From an uncultured Muribaculaceae bacterium (GTDB lineage Bacteria > Bacteroidota > Bacteroidia > Bacteroidales > Muribaculaceae), in contig CAJTTA010000026.1 of NCBI GenBank assembly GCA_910579305.1, positions 1 through 31,657 on the forward strand: a stretch of DNA of 31,657 bases, in the 5' to 3' direction. The notes under the pieces are model-generated. The model saw only the letters and a program-made list of their open reading frames with translations. It was not told the DNA's origin and ran no database searches. Both the position numbers and the translations under genes were made by a program. This document shows positions 15,437 to 22,895 of the stretch, in pieces. Each line of letters starts with the position of its first letter. The first letter of the stretch is position 1.

Positions 15437-17398
15437 TTATCTTCGCATGTTGCCTGAGCGTGACGGCCTTGACTTTGGGTCGAATGGATTGGCATTTACG
15501 TCAAATACATCATCCTCTTCCTCAGGCTCCTCCTCTTCCTGCTGACGGCGCTTGCCTGATTCAGGTTTGTTTTTCAACAATTTACGCGGTTTCTGCGCAT
15601 CTACGGGCAGAGCATAGAGCTGCCACTGCTCGGAGCGGTCATAGCGCTTCAGGCTGAGCATTCCCGGATAATAGAACACATCTTCGGGCTGACGGCCGAG
15701 TTCATAATTGCCGGGAGTGAAACGCATATTGCTGTCGGCATCGGCGATGAACCGTGCATAGTAGTCAGCGGGAGCGAGCCATGGAAATGAGGCTACTCCA
15801 TTCTCCACTCTCACTCTCTGCACGGGATTGTCGCCGGAGTTCAGGATCTCCACAAATCCCTGCACTGTGTCGGGCACAAGACGCAACATAAGAGCCGAGT
15901 AGCTGTCGCGTTCCTTCACTGTGAACTCTTGCCGGGCCGGCGGATTCATTCTGCCGGCTATGCCTGTGACGGCAAGAGAGTCGAGAGAGAGGCGGTAAGT
16001 GGCTCCGAATTCGGGAGTCATCACCACCTGCCACTTGCGCAGGGCCGAGGCCGTGTCAGGCCTGAGCTGCGGACGCGGCAGCTCCACCCACAGGGAATCG
16101 CTTTTCATCTCAAGGTGCAGGCCGGCTGAATCAAGCGTGAGCACAGGCTCGGAAAATTCCAGAGAGGGAAGTGCGTAAATGTCAAGCGCGCCTGTGGGGC
16201 GGATCTGGACTCCGAGCTGACGCTCTTTCACGGCAGCCAGGGAGTCGGCTGCAAGCTGCTCCCGTGAGCGCTTTCCTTTTGGACGGCGCACACGCGGTTT
16301 GGTGAGAGTGAGAGTGTCCGCTCGCTGATGCATAGTGCGTCCGGCATCTGTCATGCTGTAGGCAAGGCGCACCTTCAGGGTATCGGCCTGCACAAAGCGA
16401 GGGTCGGCAAGCCAGTAGCTGAGAGTGTCAAGGGTGGCGGAATACTCAAGGCGGAAAGCCGGTTGATCCGGCATGTTGACAAAGCTTATGTGAGGGAGTT
16501 CATCGGAGGGTGCATTAAATATAAAAGAGAGTCTGGCAGAATCAGGGCGCTCATATTTCACCAGATACTGAGGCTTGTAGCCTTCATCAAACATTGACAG
16601 CAGTATATTATTGGGAAGGAAACGCGTGTAGCTGCGCTCCACTACGGTGTCTACTTTTCCTGTCAAGGTATTGTAGATCGTGTCGGAGGCTATGGCGGGC
16701 TCGCTGCCGGGTGTGACGGGGTGCGGATAGAAAGCCAGCAATTCGGCAGGATTATCGCGGCGGAAGTCGTTATTTGCATCTGCCAGCGCATACAGTCTGT
16801 AAGGGATAGGCTTGAGTCCGCGGAGCGTGAAGCGTCCCCGGTCATCGGTCTTGGTGATTCGCTCAAACGGAAGTGTGGATAGAGCCGAATCGGGAGCAGA
16901 GGCCGCATGCACGCCCACTACGGCATACTGCTGAGGCTCAAGCGTGGCAGCATCCAGCACCACGCCCGATATGCGCAGAGAATCAAGCTCGGGACCAGTG
17001 GAGAAACTCAGCGACAGATTCCCGAGAGGATTCGACTCATTGACATCTTCTATGGAATTGCCGAAATCCACGGTATATGTTGTGCCGGCACGCAATGAGT
17101 CGGGAAACTGTACATATACCTTTCTTCCTGACGAGGTCACGCGTGGAGTGCCGCTTCCCGGAGGAGAGACCGTGACACGCGAAAACGCGTCTTTCACATT
17201 CACCAGCTCATCAAATGTAAGCTCCATGCGCCGGGTGTGCACATTCACCTCATCAGGCGCGGGGTTGGATAGTAGCAGGCGCGGAGGATCTTCATCGCGA
17301 GGGCCGCCCGATGGCGTGCCCATGCTTGCGCAAGAGTAGAGCGACAAGGATATCATCCCGGCAACGACAGCATGAAAACAAGTGGAAATATGGCGCAT
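15437..17398 (-). CDS. Large Ig-like-domain lipoprotein conserved in Bacteroidota
   Basis: 653 residues from the ATG at 17398, which yields a signal peptide and lipobox (C23). The longer frame to 17461 reaches into the terminator of the upstream tRNA unit and was not used. After Cys comes ASMGTPSGGPRDEDPP, the 'GTPSGGPxDxxPP' opening of a Bacteroidota lipoprotein family with an SbsA-type Ig-like domain: SNPAPDEVNVHTRRMELTFDE (about 45-65), VTVSPP, YTVDFGNSIEDVNESNPLGNLSLSFSTG (about 107-134). A SpaA/carboxypeptidase-like fold follows (GRFTLRGLKPIPYRLYALAD, about 190-209), with further beta-rich repeats. The C-terminus has a Glu/Asp run (about 619-632) and a basic end. Likely on the cell surface or periplasmic outer-membrane leaflet; function unknown. 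Confidence 0.8.
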   Translation of the reverse strand: MRHISTCFHAVVAGMISLSLYSCASMGTPSGGPRDEDPPRLLLSNPAPDEVNVHTRRMELTFDELVNVKDAFSRVTVSPPGSGTPRVTSSGRKVYVQFPDSLRAGTTYTVDFGNSIEDVNESNPLGNLSLSFSTGPELDSLRISGVVLDAATLEPQQYAVVGVHAASAPDSALSTLPFERITKTDDRGRFTLRGLKPIPYRLYALADANNDFRRDNPAELLAFYPHPVTPGSEPAIASDTIYNTLTGKVDTVVERSYTRFLPNNILLSMFDEGYKPQYLVKYERPDSARLSFIFNAPSDELPHISFVNMPDQPAFRLEYSATLDTLSYWLADPRFVQADTLKVRLAYSMTDAGRTMHQRADTLTLTKPRVRRPKGKRSREQLAADSLAAVKERQLGVQIRPTGALDIYALPSLEFSEPVLTLDSAGLHLEMKSDSLWVELPRPQLRPDTASALRKWQVVMTPEFGATYRLSLDSLAVTGIAGRMNPPARQEFTVKERDSYSALMLRLVPDTVQGFVEILNSGDNPVQRVRVENGVASFPWLAPADYYARFIADADSNMRFTPGNYELGRQPEDVFYYPGMLSLKRYDRSEQWQLYALPVDAQKPRKLLKNKPESGKRRQQEEEEPEEEDDVFDVNANPFDPKSRPSRSGNMRR

Positions 17399-17450
17399 TA
17401 GTCTGTGAATTTGGGAGGCTGGCGAGCACAGCCCCATACAAAAGAACAAG

Positions 17451-17482
17451 AGGTGTGTCAAAATTTACATTTCGACACACCT
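17451..17482 (-). terminator. Terminator of the tRNA-Glu/rpsT unit
   Basis: AGGTGTGTC (17451-17459) pairs with GACACACCT (17474-17482). On the minus strand the stem is followed by the T-rich stretch complementary to 17440-17450. It ends 9 nt after the 3' end of the second tRNA-Glu. Confidence 0.78.
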
Positions 17483-17490
17483 TTAAGTGG

Positions 17491-17569
17491 GTAGCCCATA
17501 GCAGAGTCGAACTGCTCTTTCAAGAATGAAAATCTTGCGTCCTAACCGATAGACGAATGGGCCATCATG
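17491..17569 (-). repeat. 79-bp direct repeat, copy 1 (tRNA-Glu plus 5' flank)
   Basis: Identical to 18038-18116. The identity covers the tRNA-Glu gene, one base past its 3' end, and six bases (ATCATG, plus strand) at its 5' side. Sequence diverges immediately outside, so this is a duplicated tRNA cassette or kept identical by gene conversion. Confidence 0.85.
17492..17563 (-). tRNA. tRNA-Glu(TTC), second copy of the unit
   Basis: Cloverleaf: acceptor GGCCCAT/ATGGGCT (one G-U), anticodon stem CAAGA/TCTTG with loop TTTTCAT giving anticodon TTC, and T-arm GCAGTTCGACTCTGC. No CCA is encoded after discriminator A. It lies 180 nt downstream of rpsT and just before the terminator, so it is the last product of the tRNA-rpsT-tRNA transcript. 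Confidence 0.95.
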
Positions 17570-17743
17570 TCTTCCACTGCATTGCCTTACAAAGAGTGGA
17601 AGTATTATCAAGGAATCCTCAGAGGAGGATAATTATGCTATATCGGATCTCCCGCATGCTGTATTTTCCTGAGGGAGGAAATAATCAGGAGACAAAACCG
17701 ACCTGCGGCCGGATTCAAAAGAAATTTAAGAATCGCGGTGCTA

Positions 17744-17998
17744 TCAACCGAGAGAGTTGATGTGGCGAGCGAGCTTGCTCTTGAGATTGGCGGCCTTGTT
17801 CTTGCTGATGATGTTCTTGCGGCCAAGACGGTCGAGGAGCTGTTCTACCTTGGGAAGAGCTGCAGCAGCTTCAGCCTTGTCAGTCATTTTGCGGATGCGA
17901 CGTACTGCAGTGCGGCTGGTCTTAGCCCAATAGCGATTCTCCAGGCGACGCTTTGCGCTCTGGCGGATTCTCTTTATAGATGACTTATGGTTTGCCAT
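17744..17998 (-). CDS. rpsT: 30S ribosomal protein S20
   Basis: 84 residues, normal length for S20, which binds 16S rRNA early in 30S assembly. Recognisable: MANHKSSIKRIRQSAKRRLENR (N-terminal basic helix), KTSRTAVRRIRKM, and the C-terminal NIISKNKAANLKSKLARHINSL. Very rich in Lys, Arg and Ala as expected. It lies between two identical tRNA-Glu genes and appears to be transcribed with them from the promoter at 18133-18163, so tRNA processing would cut out the rpsT mRNA on both sides. The 40-nt gap on the 5' side is AT-rich without a clear Shine-Dalgarno. The 180-nt 3' gap (17564-17743) holds no other gene. Confidence 0.97.
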   Translation of the reverse strand: MANHKSSIKRIRQSAKRRLENRYWAKTSRTAVRRIRKMTDKAEAAAALPKVEQLLDRLGRKNIISKNKAANLKSKLARHINSLG

Positions 17999-18037
17999 AT
18001 TTCAATCTTGGATTTTTTCTTTTTCTTGTTTTAATTA

Positions 18038-18116
18038 GTAGCCCATAGCAGAGTCGAACTGCTCTTTCAAGAATGAAAATCTTGCGTCCTAACCGATAGA
18101 CGAATGGGCCATCATG
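18038..18116 (-). repeat. 79-bp direct repeat, copy 2 (tRNA-Glu plus 5' flank)
   Basis: Identical to 17491-17569; see that entry. The two copies are 547 bp apart and enclose rpsT, so recombination between them would delete rpsT and one tRNA. Confidence 0.85.
18039..18110 (-). tRNA. tRNA-Glu(TTC), first copy of the unit
   Basis: Same 72-nt sequence as the copy at 17492-17563: anticodon TTC, no encoded CCA. It is the first gene after the promoter at 18133-18163, with a short leader of about 15 nt. Confidence 0.95.
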
Positions 18117-18132
18117 CGCTTTTTTGCGGTTG

Positions 18133-18163
18133 CAAAGTTACGCACATTTTTTTACATAGCAAA
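18133..18163 (-). promoter_or_regulatory. Promoter of the tRNA-Glu/rpsT/tRNA-Glu unit
   Basis: On the minus strand TTTG (18163-18160), a 19-nt spacer and TAACTTTG (18140-18133): both elements exact. Transcription would start near 18126. Confidence 0.78.
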
Positions 18164-18224
18164 ATTTTTTGTAAAAAACTTGCTCACATCTTCATTTTTC
18201 CCCCAATTCATTGCTGCGGAGCGA

Positions 18225-18890
18225 TTATGATTCCTCGCACACGACCCCGTCGGAAAGGCGTATGAGACGTGTGGCCGTAGCAGCGAAGGCAAGGTCGTGG
18301 GTCACTATCACAAATCCGCGCCCGAGACGGTCGCGCAGTCCCGTGAACAGTGACATGATTTCATCGCGGTTGCGGGTGTCGAGGCTTCCCGTAGGCTCAT
18401 CGGCAAGCACTATGTCCGGATCATTCACGAGGGCTCGGGCTACTGCCACTCTCTGCCGCTCTCCGCCCGAGAGTGCAGAGGGTTTATGGGCGGCACGCCG
18501 AGAGATGTCGAGCGCTGCAAGCAACTCGTCGGCACGGCGCTCCGCTTCCTTTCGTTTCGCTCCTGCTATAAGAGCAGGAAGCATTACATTCTCGCGGGCA
18601 GTGAATTCCGGCAAGAGCTGATGAAACTGGAAGACAAATCCCACGTGGCGACACCGGAAATCAGAGAGCTGTCTGTCTCGGAAATCGGTGATGTCCACTC
18701 CGTCATACATGACGCTGCCTGAATCAGGCCGCATGAGTGTGCCCATGACCTGGAGCAGGGTGGTCTTTCCTGCGCCGCTTGACCCGACTATGGCTGTGAT
18801 CTCCCCGGGGTCGATGGTGAGTGTGATGCCTTTGAGTACTTCGAGAGTGCCGAAGGATTTTCGTATGCCGGTGAGGGTGAGCTGCTTCAT
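18225..18890 (-). CDS. LolD-like ABC transporter ATP-binding protein
   Basis: 221 residues. Walker A GSSGAGKTT (36-44), Q-loop FVFQFHQLLPEFTARENV (about 86-103), signature LSGGERQRVAVARAL (about 139-153), Walker B IVLADEPTGSLD (about 160-171), and switch VIVTHDL. The HQLLPEFTA stretch is typical of LolD, the ATPase that powers release of lipoproteins from the inner membrane by LolC/E. No LolCE permease is next to it, so the partner must be encoded elsewhere; other MacB-type ATPases share these motifs. Its ATG overlaps the stop of the upstream dehydratase gene by 4 nt, placing it last in gyrB-tcdA-lolD. Confidence 0.85.
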   Translation of the reverse strand: MKQLTLTGIRKSFGTLEVLKGITLTIDPGEITAIVGSSGAGKTTLLQVMGTLMRPDSGSVMYDGVDITDFRDRQLSDFRCRHVGFVFQFHQLLPEFTARENVMLPALIAGAKRKEAERRADELLAALDISRRAAHKPSALSGGERQRVAVARALVNDPDIVLADEPTGSLDTRNRDEIMSLFTGLRDRLGRGFVIVTHDLAFAATATRLIRLSDGVVCEES

Positions 18891-19603
18891 TGCTGTGAGA
18901 GTGATCGGATTATATGATTGGCCATGTATATGCCGAATATTGCGGGGATGGTGGCGAGAGTGCCGAAGGATGATCGCTTGTTCTGCATCTGCATTTCAAG
19001 CAGGGCGGCGCGGCGTGGAGCCTCGGTGCTGTACACGACTTTGATATCGGGCACACTGCCTTGCTTCTTGAAGGCTCCCCTCACAGCCCGCGCAAGACCA
19101 TCTTCGCGCGTTTCCCTCAGGCGGGCATAGCGCACCTGAGTGGGATCGAGGCGACCTCCCGCGCCCATTGAAGAGATCACTTTCACATGCGCCTCAAGGC
19201 ACCCTCTGAGCAGAGCCACCTTGGGCGCCACGGTGTCTATGCAGTCTGCCACAAAGTCAAAGCCCCGTGAAAGCAAGGGCGCCACCGTGTCGGGAGTAAG
19301 GAATTCCTGCAACGGCGTCACCTCGCAGGCCGGATTGATTTCTCTGAATCGCTGCGCGAACAGATGCACCTTACTCTCTCCTATGGCGGAATGCGTGGCC
19401 ACGAGCTGGCGGTTGATATTGGAGGGTGCCACGGCATCCGAATCAAGCAGGGTTATGCTTCCCACTCCCGACCGCACCAGCATCTCGGCTACATATCCGC
19501 CCACGCCTCCTACTCCTACTACGAGAACACGCGCCTGCGACAGCCGGCTCTCTCCTTCAGGGCCGAGCAGCGCCACAGTGCGCGAGTTCCATAATTCATT
19601 CAT
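18887..19603 (-). CDS. tcdA: tRNA threonylcarbamoyladenosine dehydratase (TcdA/CsdL-like)
   Basis: 238 residues from the ATG at 19603 (MNELWNSRTVALLG). The frame runs on to 19735 inside gyrB, but the family starts at the chosen Met. ThiF/E1-like fold: VLVVGVGGVGGYVAEMLVRSG (about 26-46) binds ATP, followed by LLDSDAVAPSNINRQL (about 52-67) with the conserved D, N and R. DFVADCIDTVAPK and VKVISSMGAGGRLDPTQVRYA come later, and a C-terminal membrane-proximal helix (ATIPAIFGIYMANHIIRSL) is typical of TcdA. The enzyme cyclises t6A to ct6A at position 37 of tRNAs using ATP. It starts 25 nt after gyrB and overlaps lolD by ATGA. Confidence 0.88.
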   Translation of the reverse strand: MNELWNSRTVALLGPEGESRLSQARVLVVGVGGVGGYVAEMLVRSGVGSITLLDSDAVAPSNINRQLVATHSAIGESKVHLFAQRFREINPACEVTPLQEFLTPDTVAPLLSRGFDFVADCIDTVAPKVALLRGCLEAHVKVISSMGAGGRLDPTQVRYARLRETREDGLARAVRGAFKKQGSVPDIKVVYSTEAPRRAALLEMQMQNKRSSFGTLATIPAIFGIYMANHIIRSLSQQ

Positions 19604-19628
19604 AAGCTCAGGGCCGGATGAGCCGGCA

Positions 19629-21578
19629 TCAGGCATCGATATTGGCATAAGTGGCGTGAGCCTCGATGAAGTCACGGCGGGGTGCCACGTCTTCACCCAT
19701 GAGCATGGCGAACACACGGTCGGCCTCGGCGGCATCGGTGAGAGTCACCTGCTTGAGTATGCGATTGTCGGGATCCATTGTAGTCTCCCAAAGCTGGCTG
19801 CGATCCATCTCGCCGAGACCCTTATAGCGCTGCAGCTCAAGGCGACCGCGGTTTCCTCCACACTTTTCATCTACGAAGCGCTGCACCTGACGGTCATCCC
19901 AGGCATATTCCTGCACTTTCTTATTGCCCTTGAGACGACAGCGGTATAATGGCGGAGTGGCAATGTAGAGATAGCCGTTGTCGATAATGGGGCGTATGCG
20001 GCGGAAGAAGAATGTCATGAGCAGAGTAGCGATATGGGCGCCGTCCACATCGGCATCGGTCATGATTATCACCTTATGATAACGGAGCTTGGAAAGATTA
20101 GGCTCTTTGGAGTCCTCTTCCGTGCCTATGGTCACGCCGAGCGCCTTGAACATATTGACTATCTCCTCGCTCTCAAAGACCTTGTGATCCATGGCTTTCT
20201 CCACGTTAAGGATCTTGCCTCGCAGCGGCAACACTGCCTGGAAGAAAGGATTGCGTCCCTGCTTGGCAGAGCCTCCTGCGGAGTCACCCTCCACGAGAAA
20301 CAATTCACACTCGGCGGCATCACGGCTCTTGCAGTCGGCCAGCTTGCCTGGCAGCCCGGCGCCTCCGAGCGGACTCTTGCGCTGCACCTTCATGCGGGCA
20401 TTGTAGGCGGCATGACGGGCCTGGGCGGCAAGGATCACCTTGTCGATTATGGCGCGTGCCTGCTTGGGATGCTCCTCAAGATAGTCCCTAAGAGCCTCAC
20501 CCACAGCCTGCTGCACCACGCCGCTCACTTCGGAGTTGCCGAGTTTTGTCTTGGTCTGTCCCTCAAACTGCGGCTCCATTACTTTCACGGATATAACGGC
20601 CGTGAGGCCTTCGCGGAAGTCGGAAGCATCGATCTCGACCTTGGCCTTCTCAAGCAGCTTGCTCTCCTCGGCATATTTCTTAAGGGTGCGGGTGAGCCCT
20701 ATGCGGAAACCGGTGAGATGCGTGCCGCCTTCTATGGTGTTGATATTGTTTACGTAGGAATAGATGTTTTCGTTAAACGATGTATTGTAAGTGAAGGCAA
20801 CCTCCACCGGCACGCCGTTCTTCTCTGTATTGATGTGCACCACATCTTCTATGAGATGCTCCTTATTCACATCTATGTATCTCACGAACTCCATGAGGCC
20901 ATCCTTGGAATGGAATGTCTCGCTCCTGGGATTTCCCTTCTCATCTTCCTCCCGGAGGTCGGTGAGAGACAGTGTTATGCCGGCATTGAGATATGCCAGA
21001 TCGCGCAGACGGTGGGCGAGGGTCTCATAATCATAGACGGTCTCGGTGAATATCCCGGCATCGGGGTGGAAAATAATTGTTGTGCCCGTGGTGTCGCTCT
21101 CGCCTATCACGGTGAGTTCCGAAGTGGGCTTGCCGTAGGAATACTCCTGCATGTAGATTTTGCCGTCGCGGCACACTTCGGCGCGCAGATAGTCGGAAAG
21201 TGCATTGACACAGCTCACGCCCACGCCGTGCAGACCGCCGGAGACTTTGTAGGAGCCTTTGTCAAACTTACCGCCGGCATGCAGCACAGTGAGCACGACT
21301 TCCAGAGCGGGCTTGTGCATCTTCTCGTGCATGTCCACGGGTATGCCTCGGCCATTATCCACCACCTTTATGGAGTTATCCTTATTGATTGTCACCTCGA
21401 TGTGAGTGGCAAATCCGGCAAGAGCCTCATCTATACTGTTATCCACCACCTCGTATACCAGATGGTGCAGGCCCCGGCCTGATATGTCGCCAATATACAT
21501 GGCAGGGCGCTTGCGCACCGCCTCCAGGCCCTCAAGCACCTGAATATTGTCGGCAATATATTTCTTATCTTCTTCCAT
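19629..21578 (-). CDS. gyrB: DNA gyrase subunit B
   Basis: 649 residues, the expected length for short-form GyrB. ATPase (GHKL) domain: YEVVDNSIDEALAG (about 42-55), VVDNGRGIPV (about 72-81), GGLHGVGVSCVNALS (about 114-128). Transducer domain in the middle. TOPRIM domain: CELFLVEGDSAGGSAKQGR (about 424-442) and IMTDADVDGAHIATLLMTFFFR (about 499-520), carrying the catalytic acidic residues, then QRYKGLGEMDRSQLWETTMDP near the C-terminus. With GyrA it introduces negative supercoils. Topoisomerase IV ParE is an alternative, but the QRYKGLGEM and QLWETTMDP pattern favours GyrB. First gene of gyrB-tcdA-lolD with its own promoter. Confidence 0.95.
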   Translation of the reverse strand: MEEDKKYIADNIQVLEGLEAVRKRPAMYIGDISGRGLHHLVYEVVDNSIDEALAGFATHIEVTINKDNSIKVVDNGRGIPVDMHEKMHKPALEVVLTVLHAGGKFDKGSYKVSGGLHGVGVSCVNALSDYLRAEVCRDGKIYMQEYSYGKPTSELTVIGESDTTGTTIIFHPDAGIFTETVYDYETLAHRLRDLAYLNAGITLSLTDLREEDEKGNPRSETFHSKDGLMEFVRYIDVNKEHLIEDVVHINTEKNGVPVEVAFTYNTSFNENIYSYVNNINTIEGGTHLTGFRIGLTRTLKKYAEESKLLEKAKVEIDASDFREGLTAVISVKVMEPQFEGQTKTKLGNSEVSGVVQQAVGEALRDYLEEHPKQARAIIDKVILAAQARHAAYNARMKVQRKSPLGGAGLPGKLADCKSRDAAECELFLVEGDSAGGSAKQGRNPFFQAVLPLRGKILNVEKAMDHKVFESEEIVNMFKALGVTIGTEEDSKEPNLSKLRYHKVIIMTDADVDGAHIATLLMTFFFRRIRPIIDNGYLYIATPPLYRCRLKGNKKVQEYAWDDRQVQRFVDEKCGGNRGRLELQRYKGLGEMDRSQLWETTMDPDNRILKQVTLTDAAEADRVFAMLMGEDVAPRRDFIEAHATYANIDA

Positions 21579-21728
21579 GGGGAATTATTAGAGTATGTTT
21601 TAATCTAAGACCGAATGACTACCAAGCCGAGTGTGCCTTATTCTCAGAAACTGTGCGGCCCACCCTTAGTTTCGCATTCATTGAAGCTGTATCACGCACT
21701 ATTACACGAATGCGCGGAAAACTTCACG

Positions 21729-21760
21729 CAAAGGTAATAAAAATTTAGGAAACCGGCAAT
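21729..21760 (-). promoter_or_regulatory. Promoter of the gyrB unit
   Basis: On the minus strand ATTG (21760-21757), a 20-nt spacer and TACCTTTG (21736-21729): exact -7 and one mismatch at -33. The start near 21722 leaves a leader of about 145 nt. Confidence 0.6.
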
Positions 21761-21860
21761 GATTCCATTGGCCCGGAACCGGGAATTTCTCCTATTGGTT
21801 TTATTTTCCTTTGTTTTCTTTAATATTTTTTTAATCCTCGGAATAAAACATACGCCCCTC

Positions 21861-21907
21861 CCTCTACGTTATAATAGCGTAAGAGGTCAAGCAAGAGCCT
21901 CTTGCTT
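21861..21907. repeat. Nested inverted repeats in the gyrB-licD gap
   Basis: CCTCTACG (21861-21868) can pair with CGTAAGAGG (21878-21886, one bulged A). Next to it AAGCAAGAG (21889-21897) and CTCTTGCTT (21899-21907) form a near-palindrome. The GAGG and CCTC parts can also pair across the two units. The 484-nt gap 21579-22062 holds these, the gyrB promoter and the licD-distal hairpins. The stretch 21740-21980 is markedly AT-rich, and no gene was accepted in it. Confidence 0.5.
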
Positions 21908-21980
21908 AACAGCTACAAGAAGAAAGATAGATTTTTGGTAAATAGATAAATGTTGATATTAGGTTAATTAGTTAGTTACT

Positions 21981-22053
21981 GTCAGTGACTCTCAGGAGTC
22001 ACTGACGCACAACAGCGGCAGACCGGGAGGTTTGTCGCTGTTGTGCGTCAGTG
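21981..22053 (-). terminator. Two overlapping hairpins after licD
   Basis: The hairpin nearest licD pairs 22000-22017 with 22036-22053 (18 bp perfect, 18-nt loop) and begins 9 nt after the licD stop. The second pairs 21981-21991 with 21996-22006 (11 bp, 4-nt loop). They share 22000-22006 and cannot form fully together. No T-run follows, so termination is plausible but not of the standard kind. Confidence 0.6.
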
Positions 22054-22062
22054 CGCCTGGCT

Positions 22063-22875
22063 TCAATCAAGCGTTACGCGCCTGATATGCACTTCTATCT
22101 TATCGGGATCAGGTATATCACGCCAGTCGCCATAGATGCGGGTGAGATAAGCGTCGGCGTCGCCGGGCACCGGGAGGGATACTCCTTCGAAGTCTACATA
22201 ACGCAATTCCCTGAAATCGTCTGCATCTCGCCGGAAGTGATATGCTCCGCCGGGAATATGCCTCCGGCATCTACCTGCACCTATGCTTCCGAGAAGCCTT
22301 AATATGGGGAAAGCCAGGCAGTCAAACACCCTTCTTCCTGCTGCTATCTTAAATCGGCGCATGCGCTCATCCTCAATACGCATATGCCGGTGCACCAGCC
22401 TGTTATGTATATTCAATCCACGCTTGTGGAGCCATAATGATGAGCTTGGCAGCAATGGGAAGATATCTATATAACATCCGCGAAACTGCCAATGCGCGTC
22501 CTGACCGGCATATTCCTCTATATTCGAATGCAGGTCTCTGAGCTTGGCAAAGTTAAGCACGTACTCTTCATCGGAATGCTTATCCTGAAGGATGTATCCC
22601 TCGATAGGATGCGAGCGAAGGAGCTTGAGCAGGCGCTTGTAGTCGCCATATTCCATCTCTACATCCACATCATCATCCCAGGGAATAAACCCTCCGTGTC
22701 GCATCGCTCCGAGGCAGGTGCCGGAGGAAAGCCAATATTTGACGCCATGTCTCCTGCAATATTCATCAAATCTCTGCAGCATCTCCAGCAGGCGCATCTG
22801 CACCTGGCGTAATTGCGAACCTTCGGGGTTGAATTTAGCCCGCAGGGCATCATTGGTATCTTTATCAAGCGTCAT
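22063..22875 (-). CDS. LicD-family phosphotransferase
   Basis: 270 residues. The LicD signature GTCLGAMRHGGFIPWDDDVD (52-71) contains the DDD metal-binding triad, preceded by LRQVQMRLLEMLQRFDEYCRRHGVKYWLSSG. LicD proteins transfer a phospho-alcohol such as phosphocholine or phosphoethanolamine from a CDP carrier to a sugar. It is the last gene of the glycan cluster, 20 nt after the flippase, and two genes after a fused nucleotidyltransferase that could supply the CDP-activated donor. The C-terminal half (about 150-270) is more variable, with an Arg-rich stretch and the closing RIYGDWRDIPDPDK typical of LicD. Acceptor glycan and donor are unknown; phosphoethanolamine is my preferred inference. 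Confidence 0.88.
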   Translation of the reverse strand: MTLDKDTNDALRAKFNPEGSQLRQVQMRLLEMLQRFDEYCRRHGVKYWLSSGTCLGAMRHGGFIPWDDDVDVEMEYGDYKRLLKLLRSHPIEGYILQDKHSDEEYVLNFAKLRDLHSNIEEYAGQDAHWQFRGCYIDIFPLLPSSSLWLHKRGLNIHNRLVHRHMRIEDERMRRFKIAAGRRVFDCLAFPILRLLGSIGAGRCRRHIPGGAYHFRRDADDFRELRYVDFEGVSLPVPGDADAYLTRIYGDWRDIPDPDKIEVHIRRVTLD

Positions 22876-22895
22876 TCAAGGATATACTTAACGGT

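Noticed and set aside
20034..21482. 482-codon plus-strand frame opposite gyrB
   Set aside because: It lies wholly antisense to a well-conserved gyrB, has no recognisable domain, and is the kind of long shadow frame that GC-rich third positions create.
21759..21941. 60-codon plus-strand frame with a hydrophobic stretch
   Set aside because: The hydrophobic part comes from a T-rich run, and the frame crosses the inverted repeats and the gyrB -33 region. No promoter or conservation signal was seen.
2551..22053. CRISPR array or transposon ends among the palindromes
   Set aside because: The inverted repeats differ in sequence, have no regular spacing, and have no transposase or cas gene nearby.
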